Positions 36,294 to 45,655 of a DNA stretch of 64,000 nucleotides are shown one piece after another; within the stretch, counting starts at the first letter, position 1, and each line of letters begins with the position of its first letter. A model generated the notes under the pieces. It had not been told where the DNA came from. It saw nothing but the letters and a program-made list of their open reading frames with translations, and did not search any database. The stretch comes from Caviibacter abscessus (lineage in GTDB: Bacteria > Fusobacteriota > Fusobacteriia > Fusobacteriales > Leptotrichiaceae). The stretch covers positions 1 to 64,000 of the forward strand of contig NZ_LOQG01000036.1 in assembly GCF_001517835.1 (NCBI RefSeq), in the 5' to 3' direction. The position numbers were made by a program, and so were the translations under genes.

Positions 36294-37330
36294 AAATTAT
36301 TCTCCTTATATTTCTTATATACCCTTTTGCCTATAGAACATAATATCTCATAACTTATACTTGAAATAGCTTTTGCTATTTCATTTAATGTTATATGTTC
36401 ACCAATAATTTCAACTTTATCACCAATTTTAACATTTTCATCAACTAAGACCATGAATTGATCCATACATATATTTCCTATTATTTTATAATACTTTCCA
36501 TTAATATATACTTTTCCATCTTTTGAATAATCTCTTCTTATTCCATCTGCATAACCAACTGAAATTGTTGCAATATAATCATTTTTCTTAGCTTTATAAG
36601 TGTTTCCATATCCTATAAAAGAATCTTTATCAAGTTTTTTTACATAATTTACTCTTGAATAAAAGCTAAGTGCTTGCTTAAATAGACCTGTATCATCTCC
36701 ACCATATATCATTATACCTACTCTATATAAGTCATAGTTTGTATATTTTTTAGCAAATTTAAAACTTCCATAACTATTTAATGCATGCTTAAATTCTATA
36801 TTACTCGAAAGTGCAATATTATTAAATTTTTCAATTTGTTTTTTTGTATAATCATCATCAGATTCAGATACAGATAAATGAGTAAAAATACCCTTAGGAT
36901 TTGATAATTTTATCGCTTTTCTTATATCATTATCATTAAATCCTATTCTTCCCATTCCAGTATCATATGCTAAATGTATATTACATTTTAAATTATGTTT
37001 ATTTATATACTCTATATCTTCAAATGAACTTACAGTAAAATGAATACCGTATTTTGATAATGATTTATAATATTTTTTTTCAATTGGAGAAAGTATTAAA
37101 ATATTTGTATTATTATTTTTTCTATATAGTTGCATTGCTTCCTTGTACGTAGCAACTCCGAACCATTTTATTCCTTTTTTTATACAAAGCTCATATATTT
37201 TAACGGCTCCATGTCCATATGCGTCTGCTTTTATAACCGCCATTAATTTTTGCTTAGGTACAAATTCAAATATCTTTTCTATATTATATTCCACATTTTT
37301 TAGATTGATTATAACTTGACTTCTACTCAT
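36290..37330 (-). CDS. alr: Alanine racemase
   Basis: A PLP enzyme that makes D-alanine for peptidoglycan. About 346 residues. The PLP lysine is in MAVIKADAYGHGAVKIYE, and the second catalytic residue, Tyr, in SVGYADGIRRDYS. GRIGFND and CMDQFMVLV complete the family signature. Start: the long frame begins at a TTG (37345), but ATG at 37330 (MSRSQVIINLKNV) gives the usual family N-terminus. It overlaps cmk by eight bases. Confidence 0.94.
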   Translation of the reverse strand: MSRSQVIINLKNVEYNIEKIFEFVPKQKLMAVIKADAYGHGAVKIYELCIKKGIKWFGVATYKEAMQLYRKNNNTNILILSPIEKKYYKSLSKYGIHFTVSSFEDIEYINKHNLKCNIHLAYDTGMGRIGFNDNDIRKAIKLSNPKGIFTHLSVSESDDDYTKKQIEKFNNIALSSNIEFKHALNSYGSFKFAKKYTNYDLYRVGIMIYGGDDTGLFKQALSFYSRVNYVKKLDKDSFIGYGNTYKAKKNDYIATISVGYADGIRRDYSKDGKVYINGKYYKIIGNICMDQFMVLVDENVKIGDKVEIIGEHITLNEIAKAISSISYEILCSIGKRVYKKYKENNL

Positions 37331-37949
37331 TTTTCTTTTTTTCAACTATTTCAATAATTTTTTTAGTTACTTCATCAATATCCATTTTTGTAGTGTCTAA
37401 AACTATTGCATCATCTGCCACTTTAAGTGGTGAATTTTGTCTAGTTGAGTCCTGTTCATCTCTTTTCTTCATATCATATAAAATTTTTTCATAACCTATA
37501 TTTTTATCTTCTAAATGTCTTCTTTTTGCTCTCTGTTCTAAAGAAGCAGTTAAAAAGATTTTTACTTTAGCATCAGGAAAAACTATTGTTCCTATATCTC
37601 TACCATCTAATATGATATCTTGCTCTCCTGCAATTTTTCTTTGTAAAGATACCATGTACTCTCTTACTTCTTTAATTTTTGAAATATCTGATGCTTTTTT
37701 TGAAACTTCATTTTCTCTAATTTCTTCAGATACATCAATACCATCAAGATAAAAAATATTTCCTTTTATTAAAATATTTAAATTTTCTAAAATACTTTTA
37801 TCAAATTCTTTATTTTCTTTTATTAATTTTAAGGCTAGTAATCTATACATTGCTCCTGTATCAAGATGCTGTATATTTAATTTTTTTGCTATTATTTTCG
37901 CTATACTGCTTTTACCAGAACCTGATGGACCATCTATTGCTATAATCAT
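37323..37949 (-). CDS. cmk: Cytidylate kinase
   Basis: Phosphorylates CMP and dCMP. About 208 residues. P-loop IAIDGPSGSGKSSIAK, HLDTGAMYRLLALKL and the C-terminal LDGRDIGTIVFPDAKVKIF, TKRRHLED-type region and DTTKMDIDEVT all match. Start: ATG at 37949 with GAGG seven bases upstream; the longer frame at 37967 reaches into prmA. It is followed by alr with overlap. Confidence 0.95.
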   Translation of the reverse strand: MIIAIDGPSGSGKSSIAKIIAKKLNIQHLDTGAMYRLLALKLIKENKEFDKSILENLNILIKGNIFYLDGIDVSEEIRENEVSKKASDISKIKEVREYMVSLQRKIAGEQDIILDGRDIGTIVFPDAKVKIFLTASLEQRAKRRHLEDKNIGYEKILYDMKKRDEQDSTRQNSPLKVADDAIVLDTTKMDIDEVTKKIIEIVEKKKNE

Positions 37950-37950
37950 T

Positions 37951-38865
37951 TTATCCCTCATATTCAAAAACTAAACCAACCCAATTATTTTTCTCTTTTT
38001 TATCAATTAATTTTAATCCTTTTTCTTGAGTTTGATTTAATATTTTGTATTCTTTTTCTTTTAATATTCCTGAAAATATCACTATACTTCCTTTTTTTAG
38101 TACCTTTAATATATCAACTAATAATAATTCAAGAACATCTGTTAATATATTTGATACAACTAAATTATACTTGTTTTCAATTTTATCTACAAGATTTCCT
38201 ATAATAATTTCATAATCATTTTTTATACCATTTTTTTCAAAATTGTTATTTACAACATCAAAACAATTCTTATCGATATCTATTCCCGTAACACTTTTTG
38301 CACCTAGTTTTTTAGATACCAACATTAATATTCCTGAACCACAACCAATATCAAGTACGTCATCAGATGTTTTTACATATTTTTCTATTAAATCTATACA
38401 TAAAGATGTTGTTTCATGAGTTCCTGTACCAAATGCCATTGAAGGATCTATATTTATTACTATCTCATCATTTTGTGCATCATAATCTATCCAACTTGGA
38501 TTTATCACTATTTTACTTCCAATTTTAGTTGTAACAAATGCTTTTTTCCATTCATCTTTATATGAACTTGTATCTAAATCATTTACATATAATTCAAATA
38601 CACAATTTTCAAGCTTATTATTTAATTCAACACTTATTTTATTTACAATTTTGTCAAAAAATCTATTATTTGGTAAACAAAATATTACAGACCATACCAT
38701 TTTTTTCAAATTAAAATTATCAAGATAATCAAGCTTATTCATAGTAAAATCTTCTTCTAGCTCTAATTCAAATATACCAAAATCTTTTAATGTTTCAATT
38801 ATCTTTTGTTTATTCTCTAAGTTATTATCACTGTAATATTCTATCTTAACTTTTTTTAGTATCAT
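37951..38865 (-). CDS. prmA: Ribosomal protein L11 methyltransferase
   Basis: A SAM-dependent enzyme that trimethylates several residues of ribosomal protein L11. 304 residues. The N-terminal substrate-recognition domain (1-115) is followed by the catalytic marks DPSMAFGTGTHETTSLCIDL, VLDIGCGSGILML and VVSNILTDVL. It overlaps ymdB by four bases (ATGA) and precedes cmk with a one-base gap. Confidence 0.94.
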   Translation of the reverse strand: MILKKVKIEYYSDNNLENKQKIIETLKDFGIFELELEEDFTMNKLDYLDNFNLKKMVWSVIFCLPNNRFFDKIVNKISVELNNKLENCVFELYVNDLDTSSYKDEWKKAFVTTKIGSKIVINPSWIDYDAQNDEIVINIDPSMAFGTGTHETTSLCIDLIEKYVKTSDDVLDIGCGSGILMLVSKKLGAKSVTGIDIDKNCFDVVNNNFEKNGIKNDYEIIIGNLVDKIENKYNLVVSNILTDVLELLLVDILKVLKKGSIVIFSGILKEKEYKILNQTQEKGLKLIDKKEKNNWVGLVFEYEG

Positions 38866-39641
38866 ACTTCGTCATATCCTAAATTTATTCTTTTTATTTC
38901 TTTACAATATCCTGTTTTTTCATCAATAATAACTTCGATACCATTAATTCTAAGGTTTTCTTCACATGGAACATATCTAGGTGCATAACCTTCTTTAAAT
39001 CTTTTTATACTTTCACGTTTGTTCATACCTAAAACACCATCATTTCCACCCGTCATACCTAAATCAGTAATATATCCTGTTTTCCCGTAAAGTATCTTTT
39101 CATCTGCTGTTTGCGTATGTGTATGTGTTCCATAAATAACTGAAGCTATTCCTGCTAAATTCCAACCCATTGCTTGTTTTTCAGATGTTGCTTCCGCATG
39201 AAAATCTACTATTAATATATCCACTTGTTCCCGTAATTTAGGAGCTAATTCATCTATTGCAAGAAATGGACAAGCTATAGGCTGCATAAAAATTTTACCT
39301 TGTATATTTATCACACCTACTTTAACATTATTTTTATTAACTATTACATATCCATGTCCAGGTAGTGCCTTATGAAAATTATGTGGTCTTATTATTTTCT
39401 TCTCTTCATCAAGGTATGAAAATACTTCTTTTCTGTCATATGTATGATTTCCTAAAGTTATTACATCTACACCTTTATTTAAAAATTGTTTTGCAATATT
39501 AGGGGTTATTCCAAATCCTGATGCTGCATTTTCACCATTTACGATTATAAAATCATAATTATGCTTTCTTTTTTCTAAAAACTTATAAAGCATATCTCTC
39601 CCTGGTTCACCAACTACATCCCCTATCATTAAAAATTTCAT
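38862..39641 (-). CDS. ymdB: YmdB-type metallophosphoesterase
   Basis: 259 residues of the YmdB family, whose B. subtilis member is a phosphodiesterase affecting biofilm and motility decisions and mRNA levels. Metal motifs: MIGDVVGEPGRD, IVNGENAASGFG, TLGNHTYDR, DFHAEATSEKQA and YGTHTHTQTAD, all intact. The rny gene lies just upstream, a common ymdB neighbour, separated here by an rny terminator. It heads the ymdB-prmA-cmk-alr-cvpA-rodA-rluD-like run. Confidence 0.92.
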   Translation of the reverse strand: MKFLMIGDVVGEPGRDMLYKFLEKRKHNYDFIIVNGENAASGFGITPNIAKQFLNKGVDVITLGNHTYDRKEVFSYLDEEKKIIRPHNFHKALPGHGYVIVNKNNVKVGVINIQGKIFMQPIACPFLAIDELAPKLREQVDILIVDFHAEATSEKQAMGWNLAGIASVIYGTHTHTQTADEKILYGKTGYITDLGMTGGNDGVLGMNKRESIKRFKEGYAPRYVPCEENLRINGIEVIIDEKTGYCKEIKRINLGYDEV

Positions 39642-39751
39642 TTTTAATTCTCCTATTCTAATTAAGTCAAACTATATATTTAAAATTATTTTTATAACTT
39701 TTTGTCTAATTTTATTATATTAGTTTTTATAACTTTTTACAAATATTTTAT

Positions 39752-39787
39752 AAAAAAAATTATCCCTAAAAAATTCAGGAATAATTT
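39752..39787 (-). terminator. Terminator after rny
   Basis: On the minus strand AAATTATTCCT pairs with AGGGATAATTT (one mismatch), followed by TTTTTTT. Confidence 0.85.
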
Positions 39788-39799
39788 CTTTATATATCA

Positions 39800-41374
39800 T
39801 TATTTTGCATATTCTACTGCTCTTGTTTCTCTAACTACAGTTACTTTTATTTGTCCTGGATATTGCATTTTTTCTTCTATTTCTTTTGCAATATCTCTTG
39901 ATAATATTATTGCCTTATCATCATCAATTTTATCAGGACTTACTATAAGTCTTAATTCTCTTCCTGCTTGAATTGCATAAGAGTTTTCAATTCCTTCATG
40001 AGAATTTGCTATTTCTTCTAATTGTTCAAGTCTTTTAATATAGTTTGCAAGTGTTTCTCTTCTTGCACCAGGTCTTGATGCAGACATAGCATCAGCTGCT
40101 TGTAATATTACCGCTTCAACACTCATTTGCTCAACTTCATTATGGTGTGATTCAACTGCATTTATTACTATTTCATTTTCTTTTGAGAATTTTCTTAAAA
40201 ATTCTGCTCCGTTTATAGCATGAGAACCTTCTTGCTCATGAGAAAATGCTTTTCCTATATCATGAAATAGTCCTGCTCTTTTTGCATTATCAACATTAGC
40301 TCCTATTTCTGCTGCTATTGCTCCAGCTATATGAGCAACTTCTATACAATGCTGTAATACATTTTGTCCAAATGAAGTTCTATATTTTAATCTACCTAAA
40401 ACTTTTAATACTTCTTTGGGAAGTGTTGGTATACCAACTTCAAGTATTGCTCTCTCAGCAGCTTCAAACATACTTTGTTCAACTTCTGCTGCCGCTTTTT
40501 CAACTAATTCTTCTATTTTTGTTGGATGTATTCTTCCATCTTGAATAAGTTTTTCAAGTGCAATTTTTGCAACTTCTCTTCTTACTCCATCAAATGATGA
40601 TAAAACAACAGCTTCAGGTGTATCGTCTATTATAAGGTCAACTCCTGTTGCAGCTTCAATAGCACGTATATTACGTCCTTCTTTCCCTATTATTCTACCT
40701 TTCATTTCTTCACTTGGAAGTTCAACAACAGTTATACTTGCATCAACAATAAAATCTGCTGCCGCTTTATTCATCGCTGTAGATAAAACTCTTTTTGATA
40801 TTTTATCTTTTTCTCTATCTAAGTTATATTCAAATTCTTTTATTTTTACCGCTTTATCATGATCCAATTCATTGTCAAGTTTATTTAGTATTATATCTCT
40901 GGCTTCTTCAATTGTAAGTTCTGCTATTTTTTCCAATTCTTTTTCTTGTTTAGTTATAAGTTCGCTTAATTCTTCTTCTTTAACTTTTAGTTTTACTTTT
41001 TGTTCATCAACCTTTTGTTCTTTTTCTTCTAATTTTTGATATTTTAAATCAAGGTTTTCTTCTTTTTTAACAAGTCTTGCTTCTTTTTGAGAAATCTCAC
41101 TTTTCATAAGCTTTATTTCTTCGTCTGCTTCTCTTTTAGTATTTAGTAGCTGTTCCTTAACTTTTAAGGTTTCTTCTTTTCTGTATGCTTCTACTTCTCT
41201 TTCAACTTCTTTTTTAGTTACATCAAAACGTCTTTTAATGTCCATAATTTTTAGTTCTAATTCACTTAGTTCTCCGAACTTTTCTATATATGTTTTTCTA
41301 GTATATAATAATACTATTATGAAAGCAGATAGTAAAAGTACAAAAATAATAGCTACTATAATGTAAATATTCAT
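39800..41374 (-). CDS. rny: Ribonuclease Y
   Basis: A membrane-anchored endoribonuclease that starts mRNA decay. 524 residues. One N-terminal transmembrane helix (IVAIIFVLLLSAFIIVLLY), a long coiled coil (about 35-205), a KH domain with IIGKEGRNIRAIEAATGVD, and an HD domain with FHDIGKAFSHEQEGSH. Start ATG after AAAGGGG. The cell also encodes PNPase (pnp), with which RNase Y commonly cooperates. Confidence 0.97.
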   Translation of the reverse strand: MNIYIIVAIIFVLLLSAFIIVLLYTRKTYIEKFGELSELELKIMDIKRRFDVTKKEVEREVEAYRKEETLKVKEQLLNTKREADEEIKLMKSEISQKEARLVKKEENLDLKYQKLEEKEQKVDEQKVKLKVKEEELSELITKQEKELEKIAELTIEEARDIILNKLDNELDHDKAVKIKEFEYNLDREKDKISKRVLSTAMNKAAADFIVDASITVVELPSEEMKGRIIGKEGRNIRAIEAATGVDLIIDDTPEAVVLSSFDGVRREVAKIALEKLIQDGRIHPTKIEELVEKAAAEVEQSMFEAAERAILEVGIPTLPKEVLKVLGRLKYRTSFGQNVLQHCIEVAHIAGAIAAEIGANVDNAKRAGLFHDIGKAFSHEQEGSHAINGAEFLRKFSKENEIVINAVESHHNEVEQMSVEAVILQAADAMSASRPGARRETLANYIKRLEQLEEIANSHEGIENSYAIQAGRELRLIVSPDKIDDDKAIILSRDIAKEIEEKMQYPGQIKVTVVRETRAVEYAK

Positions 41375-41388
41375 TTTTCCCCTTTCTA

Positions 41389-41784
41389 TTAATGCCTTTC
41401 ATACACATCATAGATTTTCCAAATATCATTGTCCTTTATCCAAACAACATCGAAATAATTACTAGTCGTGCCAAAATTTATAACTAGTAACGAGTTTATT
41501 TTATTATTTGAAAGTATATTTATTTTATTCTCAGGTATAAATAACAATATGTTTGAGAAATCCTGCTTTTTCAATTCATTAAGTATAATCCTATTTTTTA
41601 ATGTGTGTACAAAAAACTTATCTATATCTTTCTTTTTATTTTGTTTAGCTAACTCTATAAACTGATTAGTAGAGATTACAAAAGAAGAATATGTATTATC
41701 ATAATCAATTTTTTCAGTTGTTACATTATTAGCTGTGCAAGCCATAAATACTATTAAAAATATGCTATAAATTATTTTTTTCAT
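41389..41784 (-). CDS. Small lipoprotein, unrecognised
   Basis: 131 residues. The N-terminus MKKIIYSIFLIVFMAC is a lipoprotein signal with Cys16 as the lipidation site. The mature part is mixed alpha/beta, with a closing segment VVWIKDNDIWKIYDVYERH resembling a SnoaL/DUF4878-like fold; that is a weak suggestion. It precedes rny by 14 bases on the same strand, so they may share a message. Confidence 0.65.
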   Translation of the reverse strand: MKKIIYSIFLIVFMACTANNVTTEKIDYDNTYSSFVISTNQFIELAKQNKKKDIDKFFVHTLKNRIILNELKKQDFSNILLFIPENKINILSNNKINSLLVINFGTTSNYFDVVWIKDNDIWKIYDVYERH

Positions 41785-41873
41785 AGTACCTCCAGTTTAA
41801 ACAAGCATAGCACATTTAAGTTAAAATTTCAACAAATATATAATTTAGTGTATTTTGTATGTCATTCTTTATT

Positions 41874-41901
41874 TTGAATTTAAAATTTTATATGGTAAAA
41901 T
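41874..41901 (+). promoter_or_regulatory. Promoter of the DeoR-type regulator
   Basis: TTGAAT, 16 bases and TGGTAAAAT (extended -10), 42 bases before the ATG; TTAGGAG provides the ribosome site. Confidence 0.6.
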
Positions 41902-41942
41902 ATGCATATATAATTATTTTTAGTTAGGAGAATTTTTTTCAA

Positions 41943-42704
41943 ATGATTAAAATACAACGACAAAACAAGATATTAAAATATTTATCTATAAACGGGACTA
42001 TTTCTATATCTTCATTATCAAAAGAATTTAACTGTAGTGAAGAAACTATAAGAAATGATTTAAAACAACTTGAGTTAATCAGTAAACTTAAACGTACTCA
42101 TGGCGGAGCATATATAGAAGACACTCATGACAGAGGTATTCCAAATGATATAAAGGAAAATCTTATGTTAGATGAAAAAAGATACATAGCAGAGCTTGCT
42201 ATAAAGTACATAAAAAATAACAATACAATTATGCTTGATTCAAGTACAACATGTATAGAACTTGTAAAAAAAATACTTGAAACTGATTTATACATCACTA
42301 TAATTACAAACTCTTTACAAATATCAAATTTATGTATAAATTCTCAAAATATAAAAATAATACTTGTTGCAGGAAAATTAAATAAAAAAACAAAATCATT
42401 GACAGGACATTTAACTACACAGGTTTTAGAACTTTTCAAACCAGATATTTCATTTATAAGTTTTCCTACCATAGATAAAAAACAAGGTTTCGGTGATAAC
42501 ACAATTGAAGAATTGACAATAAGAAATGCAATGTTATCTAATTCAAGAAAGAATATAATACTTTTAGATAATACAAAATTTAGAGATAATTCATCAGTAA
42601 TCTTTACACCCGTTAAAAATATTGACATAGTTATTACAGATAAAAAAATAAGTACTGAATGGAAAAGTTTTTTTGAAAATTTAAAAATTGAAGTTATTTT
42701 TTAA
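41943..42704 (+). CDS. DeoR-family transcriptional regulator
   Basis: 253 residues. The N-terminal winged HTH (about 5-60) reads RQNKILKYLSINGTISISSL, SEETIRNDLKQLE and THGGAY, the DeoR hallmark. The C-terminal sugar-phosphate-sensing DeoRC domain has MLDSSTTCIELVKKI, TNSLQISNLC, ILVAGKLNKKTKSL and SRKNIILLDNTKF. Such proteins respond to phosphorylated sugars. It faces the five-gene nucleoside cluster end to end, so it is the best candidate for its regulator, sensing a pentose- or deoxypentose-phosphate. Confidence 0.9.
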   Translation: MIKIQRQNKILKYLSINGTISISSLSKEFNCSEETIRNDLKQLELISKLKRTHGGAYIEDTHDRGIPNDIKENLMLDEKRYIAELAIKYIKNNNTIMLDSSTTCIELVKKILETDLYITIITNSLQISNLCINSQNIKIILVAGKLNKKTKSLTGHLTTQVLELFKPDISFISFPTIDKKQGFGDNTIEELTIRNAMLSNSRKNIILLDNTKFRDNSSVIFTPVKNIDIVITDKKISTEWKSFFENLKIEVIF

Positions 42705-42710
42705 TTATAA

Positions 42711-42747
42711 AAAAATCGTTTTTCTTTTTAAAGATTAACGATTTTTT
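42711..42747. terminator. Bidirectional terminator between the regulator and the aldehyde reductase
   Basis: AAAAATCGTT pairs with AACGATTTTT (10 bp) around a 16-base loop, with T-runs on both sides. Confidence 0.8.
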
Positions 42748-42765
42748 CATATTTATAATTCTAAA

Positions 42766-43932
42766 TTAAAGTGCAAATTTTAAAACTTCTATAACTTCAC
42801 TTAAAGAAAGACCCGTATAATGTCCGATTTTCATTTTATCATTTTTGGTAGCTTTAATAGCCATTTTAGTAAATTTATCATCTTTTATGTTAAAGTTTGA
42901 AAGTTTTGTTCTCATTCCAATAGAAATGTATATTTGCTCCAATTTATCAGCAAGTAATAATGCAAGTTCTTTTTCAGAATAATTTTTATAATCATACCCA
43001 AATAATCTATTTGCTAATTGTGCAAGTTTTTCAGGAGCTTTATCTGCCATGTACCTTATATATGCCGGCAAAACTGTAGCCATACCTTCTCCATGTGTTA
43101 TACCATATTCTTGTGATAATTCATGTTCTATTCTATGCGATGCCCAGTCTGAAATTCTACCACAATCCAATAAGTTATTATGAGCTATTACTGAAATAAA
43201 AAATATTTCTGATAATGCATTTCTATTTTTATTGTCTTTTAATAATCTTTCAACATTTAAAAACAAAGATTTAAGCATTCCCTCTATCATATAATCTGTT
43301 GTATCTACAAATTTAACAGATGTAAAATATCTTTCAAGTAAATGAGCTGATATATCTGTAATTCCTGCAAACATTTGAAATTTTGGAACAGATTCCAAAT
43401 ATAACGGGTTTAATATTGCAAATTTCGGAATTAAAAAATCATATTCTATTCCAAGCTTGTTTTCATCACTTGAAAGAATAGAGGCATTAGAAGTTTCCGA
43501 ACCGCTTGAAGCAATTGTTGATATAACACCGATTGGAAGTGCTTTCGTAGGTTCTGATTTATATAAATAAAAATCCCAAACATCAATGTCACTTTTAGCT
43601 CCTACAGCTACAGCTTTTGCCGTATCAACACTTGAGCCTCCTCCTACAGCTAATATGAAGTCTATATTTTCTTTTTTACATAAATTTATTAATTCTCTTG
43701 CAAGTTCAAGTTTTGGATTGGGTACAACTTTATTTTCATAAAAATAACTAATATTTAAATTTTCACATACATTTATAATCTCATCATATATTCCTAAATC
43801 TTTTATAAAATCTCCACTACTAAGTATTAACATTTTTTTTACGTTAAATTTTAAAAGTTCTTCTTTTAAATATGATAAACTGCTTTCTCCAAATATTATT
43901 TTGGCACCATTTTGAAACTTAAAATCTTTCAT
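42766..43932 (-). CDS. Iron-dependent alcohol dehydrogenase, YqhD/BDH type
   Basis: 388 residues of the group III Fe-ADH family. Metal ligands are D193, H197 (GITDISAHLL), H266 (WASHRIEHE) and H280 (ITHGEGMA). The nucleotide loop is AVGGGSSVDTAKAV. The WASHRIEHELS segment is typical of YqhD-like NADPH aldehyde reductases rather than FucO. In this cluster it probably reduces the aldehyde released by the aldolase (glycolaldehyde, acetaldehyde or methylthioacetaldehyde), which is an inference from context. Last gene of the operon. Confidence 0.9.
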   Translation of the reverse strand: MKDFKFQNGAKIIFGESSLSYLKEELLKFNVKKMLILSSGDFIKDLGIYDEIINVCENLNISYFYENKVVPNPKLELARELINLCKKENIDFILAVGGGSSVDTAKAVAVGAKSDIDVWDFYLYKSEPTKALPIGVISTIASSGSETSNASILSSDENKLGIEYDFLIPKFAILNPLYLESVPKFQMFAGITDISAHLLERYFTSVKFVDTTDYMIEGMLKSLFLNVERLLKDNKNRNALSEIFFISVIAHNNLLDCGRISDWASHRIEHELSQEYGITHGEGMATVLPAYIRYMADKAPEKLAQLANRLFGYDYKNYSEKELALLLADKLEQIYISIGMRTKLSNFNIKDDKFTKMAIKATKNDKMKIGHYTGLSLSEVIEVLKFAL

Positions 43933-43944
43933 AATAACATCTCC

Positions 43945-44535
43945 CTATAAATCTAATATCCTAGGATCACCTAATGTTTTTGCATAATAGTATATCTTGG
44001 CTGCATCTTCTACATATTCAGCAGCTAAAAATGCTTCATCTATGTCACTTCCGCAACTTATAGTTCCGTGGTTTCCTAATATACATGAATTTCTATTTTC
44101 TAAATATGGTAAAACTGTTTCTCCAAGCTCAGCAGATCCCGCAGGTTTAAAAGGAGATACTTTTATATCACCACCTAAATAAGGTTTCATTTCAACTAAA
44201 ATTAAGGGTACATTTTGGTAAACAACTGAAAGTGCAGTTGCAAAAGTTGAATGAGTATGAACAATCGCATTATATTTAGAATATTTTTTATAAACTGCTA
44301 TGTGCATTTTCCATTCAGAAGAAGGCTTAAGCCCATTAATATACGGTTCTCCATTTGAATTAATTTCAACTACATCACTAGGCGTCATTTTATTATATGG
44401 TATCCCGCTTGGTGTTATAAAAAAGCTGTCTTTCTTTTTTAAATTTCTTATGCTTATATTCCCACTAGTTCCTGCTACCAATCCCCTGTTATATAAATTT
44501 TTCCCAGCTTCAACTATCAATTCTTTTAAATCCAT
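43945..44535 (-). CDS. Class II aldolase, FucA/AraD family
   Basis: 196 residues of the L-fuculose-phosphate aldolase/AraD family. Zn ligands H93 and H95 (IVHTHSTFATAL) and H156 (GNHGTIS), and catalytic E74 (PSSEWKMHIAVY) are present, with TSGNISIR and TPSGIPY binding phosphate. Because isomerisation, not kinase, precedes it, the substrate should be a ketose-1-phosphate, giving DHAP plus an aldehyde. The AraD epimerase alternative is unlikely next to the ADH and isomerase genes. Confidence 0.88.
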   Translation of the reverse strand: MDLKELIVEAGKNLYNRGLVAGTSGNISIRNLKKKDSFFITPSGIPYNKMTPSDVVEINSNGEPYINGLKPSSEWKMHIAVYKKYSKYNAIVHTHSTFATALSVVYQNVPLILVEMKPYLGGDIKVSPFKPAGSAELGETVLPYLENRNSCILGNHGTISCGSDIDEAFLAAEYVEDAAKIYYYAKTLGDPRILDL

Positions 44536-44587
44536 TTCTATTTTATGATAAAGTCTATAACTAATATCATATACTCCTTTCTTATAT

Positions 44588-45634
44588 TCAGTAAAATTTT
44601 ACAGTTTCATTTTTAAAATATGTATTTAAATCAAAAGAAGAAAAAATACCCTTATCAGTAACAATTCCACTGATAAGATAAGGAGGAGTAATATCAAACG
44701 AAGGATATATAGCCTTTGATTTTTCATATGAATGATTACCAAGTACCAATTTTGGATCTTTCATTTCTATTACTATATCTTTTTCATCATATTTGTCATC
44801 ATCAGGTATACCTGTAACAAAATAAGGTATTTTAAAATGGTTTGCAAGTATTGCAATTTGATATGTCCCTATCTTATTTGCAATATATCCTTGTCTTGTA
44901 ATGGTATCAGCCGCTGAAGTAAACAAATTAATTTTTTCATATTTCATAGCATAGGCTATCATATTGTCAGTAATTACGGTTGTATCAAAACCCATTTCAG
45001 AAAAGCACGTTGCAGTTAGTCTTGCACCTTGAAAATATGGTCTTGTTTCTGCACAGTAAACTTTTACATTAAGTTTATTCTGAAGCTTTAAAACCTTAAT
45101 AAGCATACCTATTATTGTTTCTCCAAAACATTGTGTAAGTATTCTGTCTTCATCTTTTATTTGACTTGCTAAATATACCGCAACTTTTTCCATTATCATA
45201 TATCTTCTTTCAAGTGATTTTATAGTTTCTTCTTTTATAGCCTTTGCTACGTCCATATTATTATAAATCGCACTTTTAGCTATTTTTAAGCAATTATTAG
45301 TTATTTTTTCCATTCTATTTGCCGTTGTAGGTCTTGCATGTGATAAGATATAACTTGCTTTTTCTAAGTATTTTATTTGTTCCTCTTTATTTTTATTCTT
45401 ACATTCAAACGCCGCTAAAGCCATTCCCATTCCAACTGCCGTATATGGTCCTGCACTTTGTGTTACCATATCAAAAATAGCCCTTGCAACTTCTTCATAT
45501 TTAGTACATTTTACAAAAGAAATTTTTTCAGGATAAATCCTTCTATCTAATATATTTACATAACCGTCTTCATAAAACCACGCAATATTTTCATATTTAA
45601 GCATAAACGGCAAATCTTCATCATATCTTTTCAT
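44588..45634 (-). CDS. MtnA-like sugar-1-phosphate isomerase
   Basis: 348 residues of the eIF2B/MtnA family. Family motifs: SAGPYTAVGM (61-70), RPTTAN (101-106), ETRPYFQGARLT (197-208), ITDNM, NKIGTY (253-258) and DITPPYLISG. The catalytic Cys (C169 in ILTQCFGE) and Asp (D243 in SAADTI) are kept. However, the usual THCN-G loop is TQCFGE, so substrate preference may have shifted. Expected reaction: aldose-1-phosphate (5-methylthioribose-, 5-deoxyribose- or ribose-1-phosphate) to the ketose-1-phosphate. Sits between permease and aldolase genes. Confidence 0.85.
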   Translation of the reverse strand: MKRYDEDLPFMLKYENIAWFYEDGYVNILDRRIYPEKISFVKCTKYEEVARAIFDMVTQSAGPYTAVGMGMALAAFECKNKNKEEQIKYLEKASYILSHARPTTANRMEKITNNCLKIAKSAIYNNMDVAKAIKEETIKSLERRYMIMEKVAVYLASQIKDEDRILTQCFGETIIGMLIKVLKLQNKLNVKVYCAETRPYFQGARLTATCFSEMGFDTTVITDNMIAYAMKYEKINLFTSAADTITRQGYIANKIGTYQIAILANHFKIPYFVTGIPDDDKYDEKDIVIEMKDPKLVLGNHSYEKSKAIYPSFDITPPYLISGIVTDKGIFSSFDLNTYFKNETVKFY

Positions 45635-45655
45635 AAAAATTCCTCCGAAATACTT

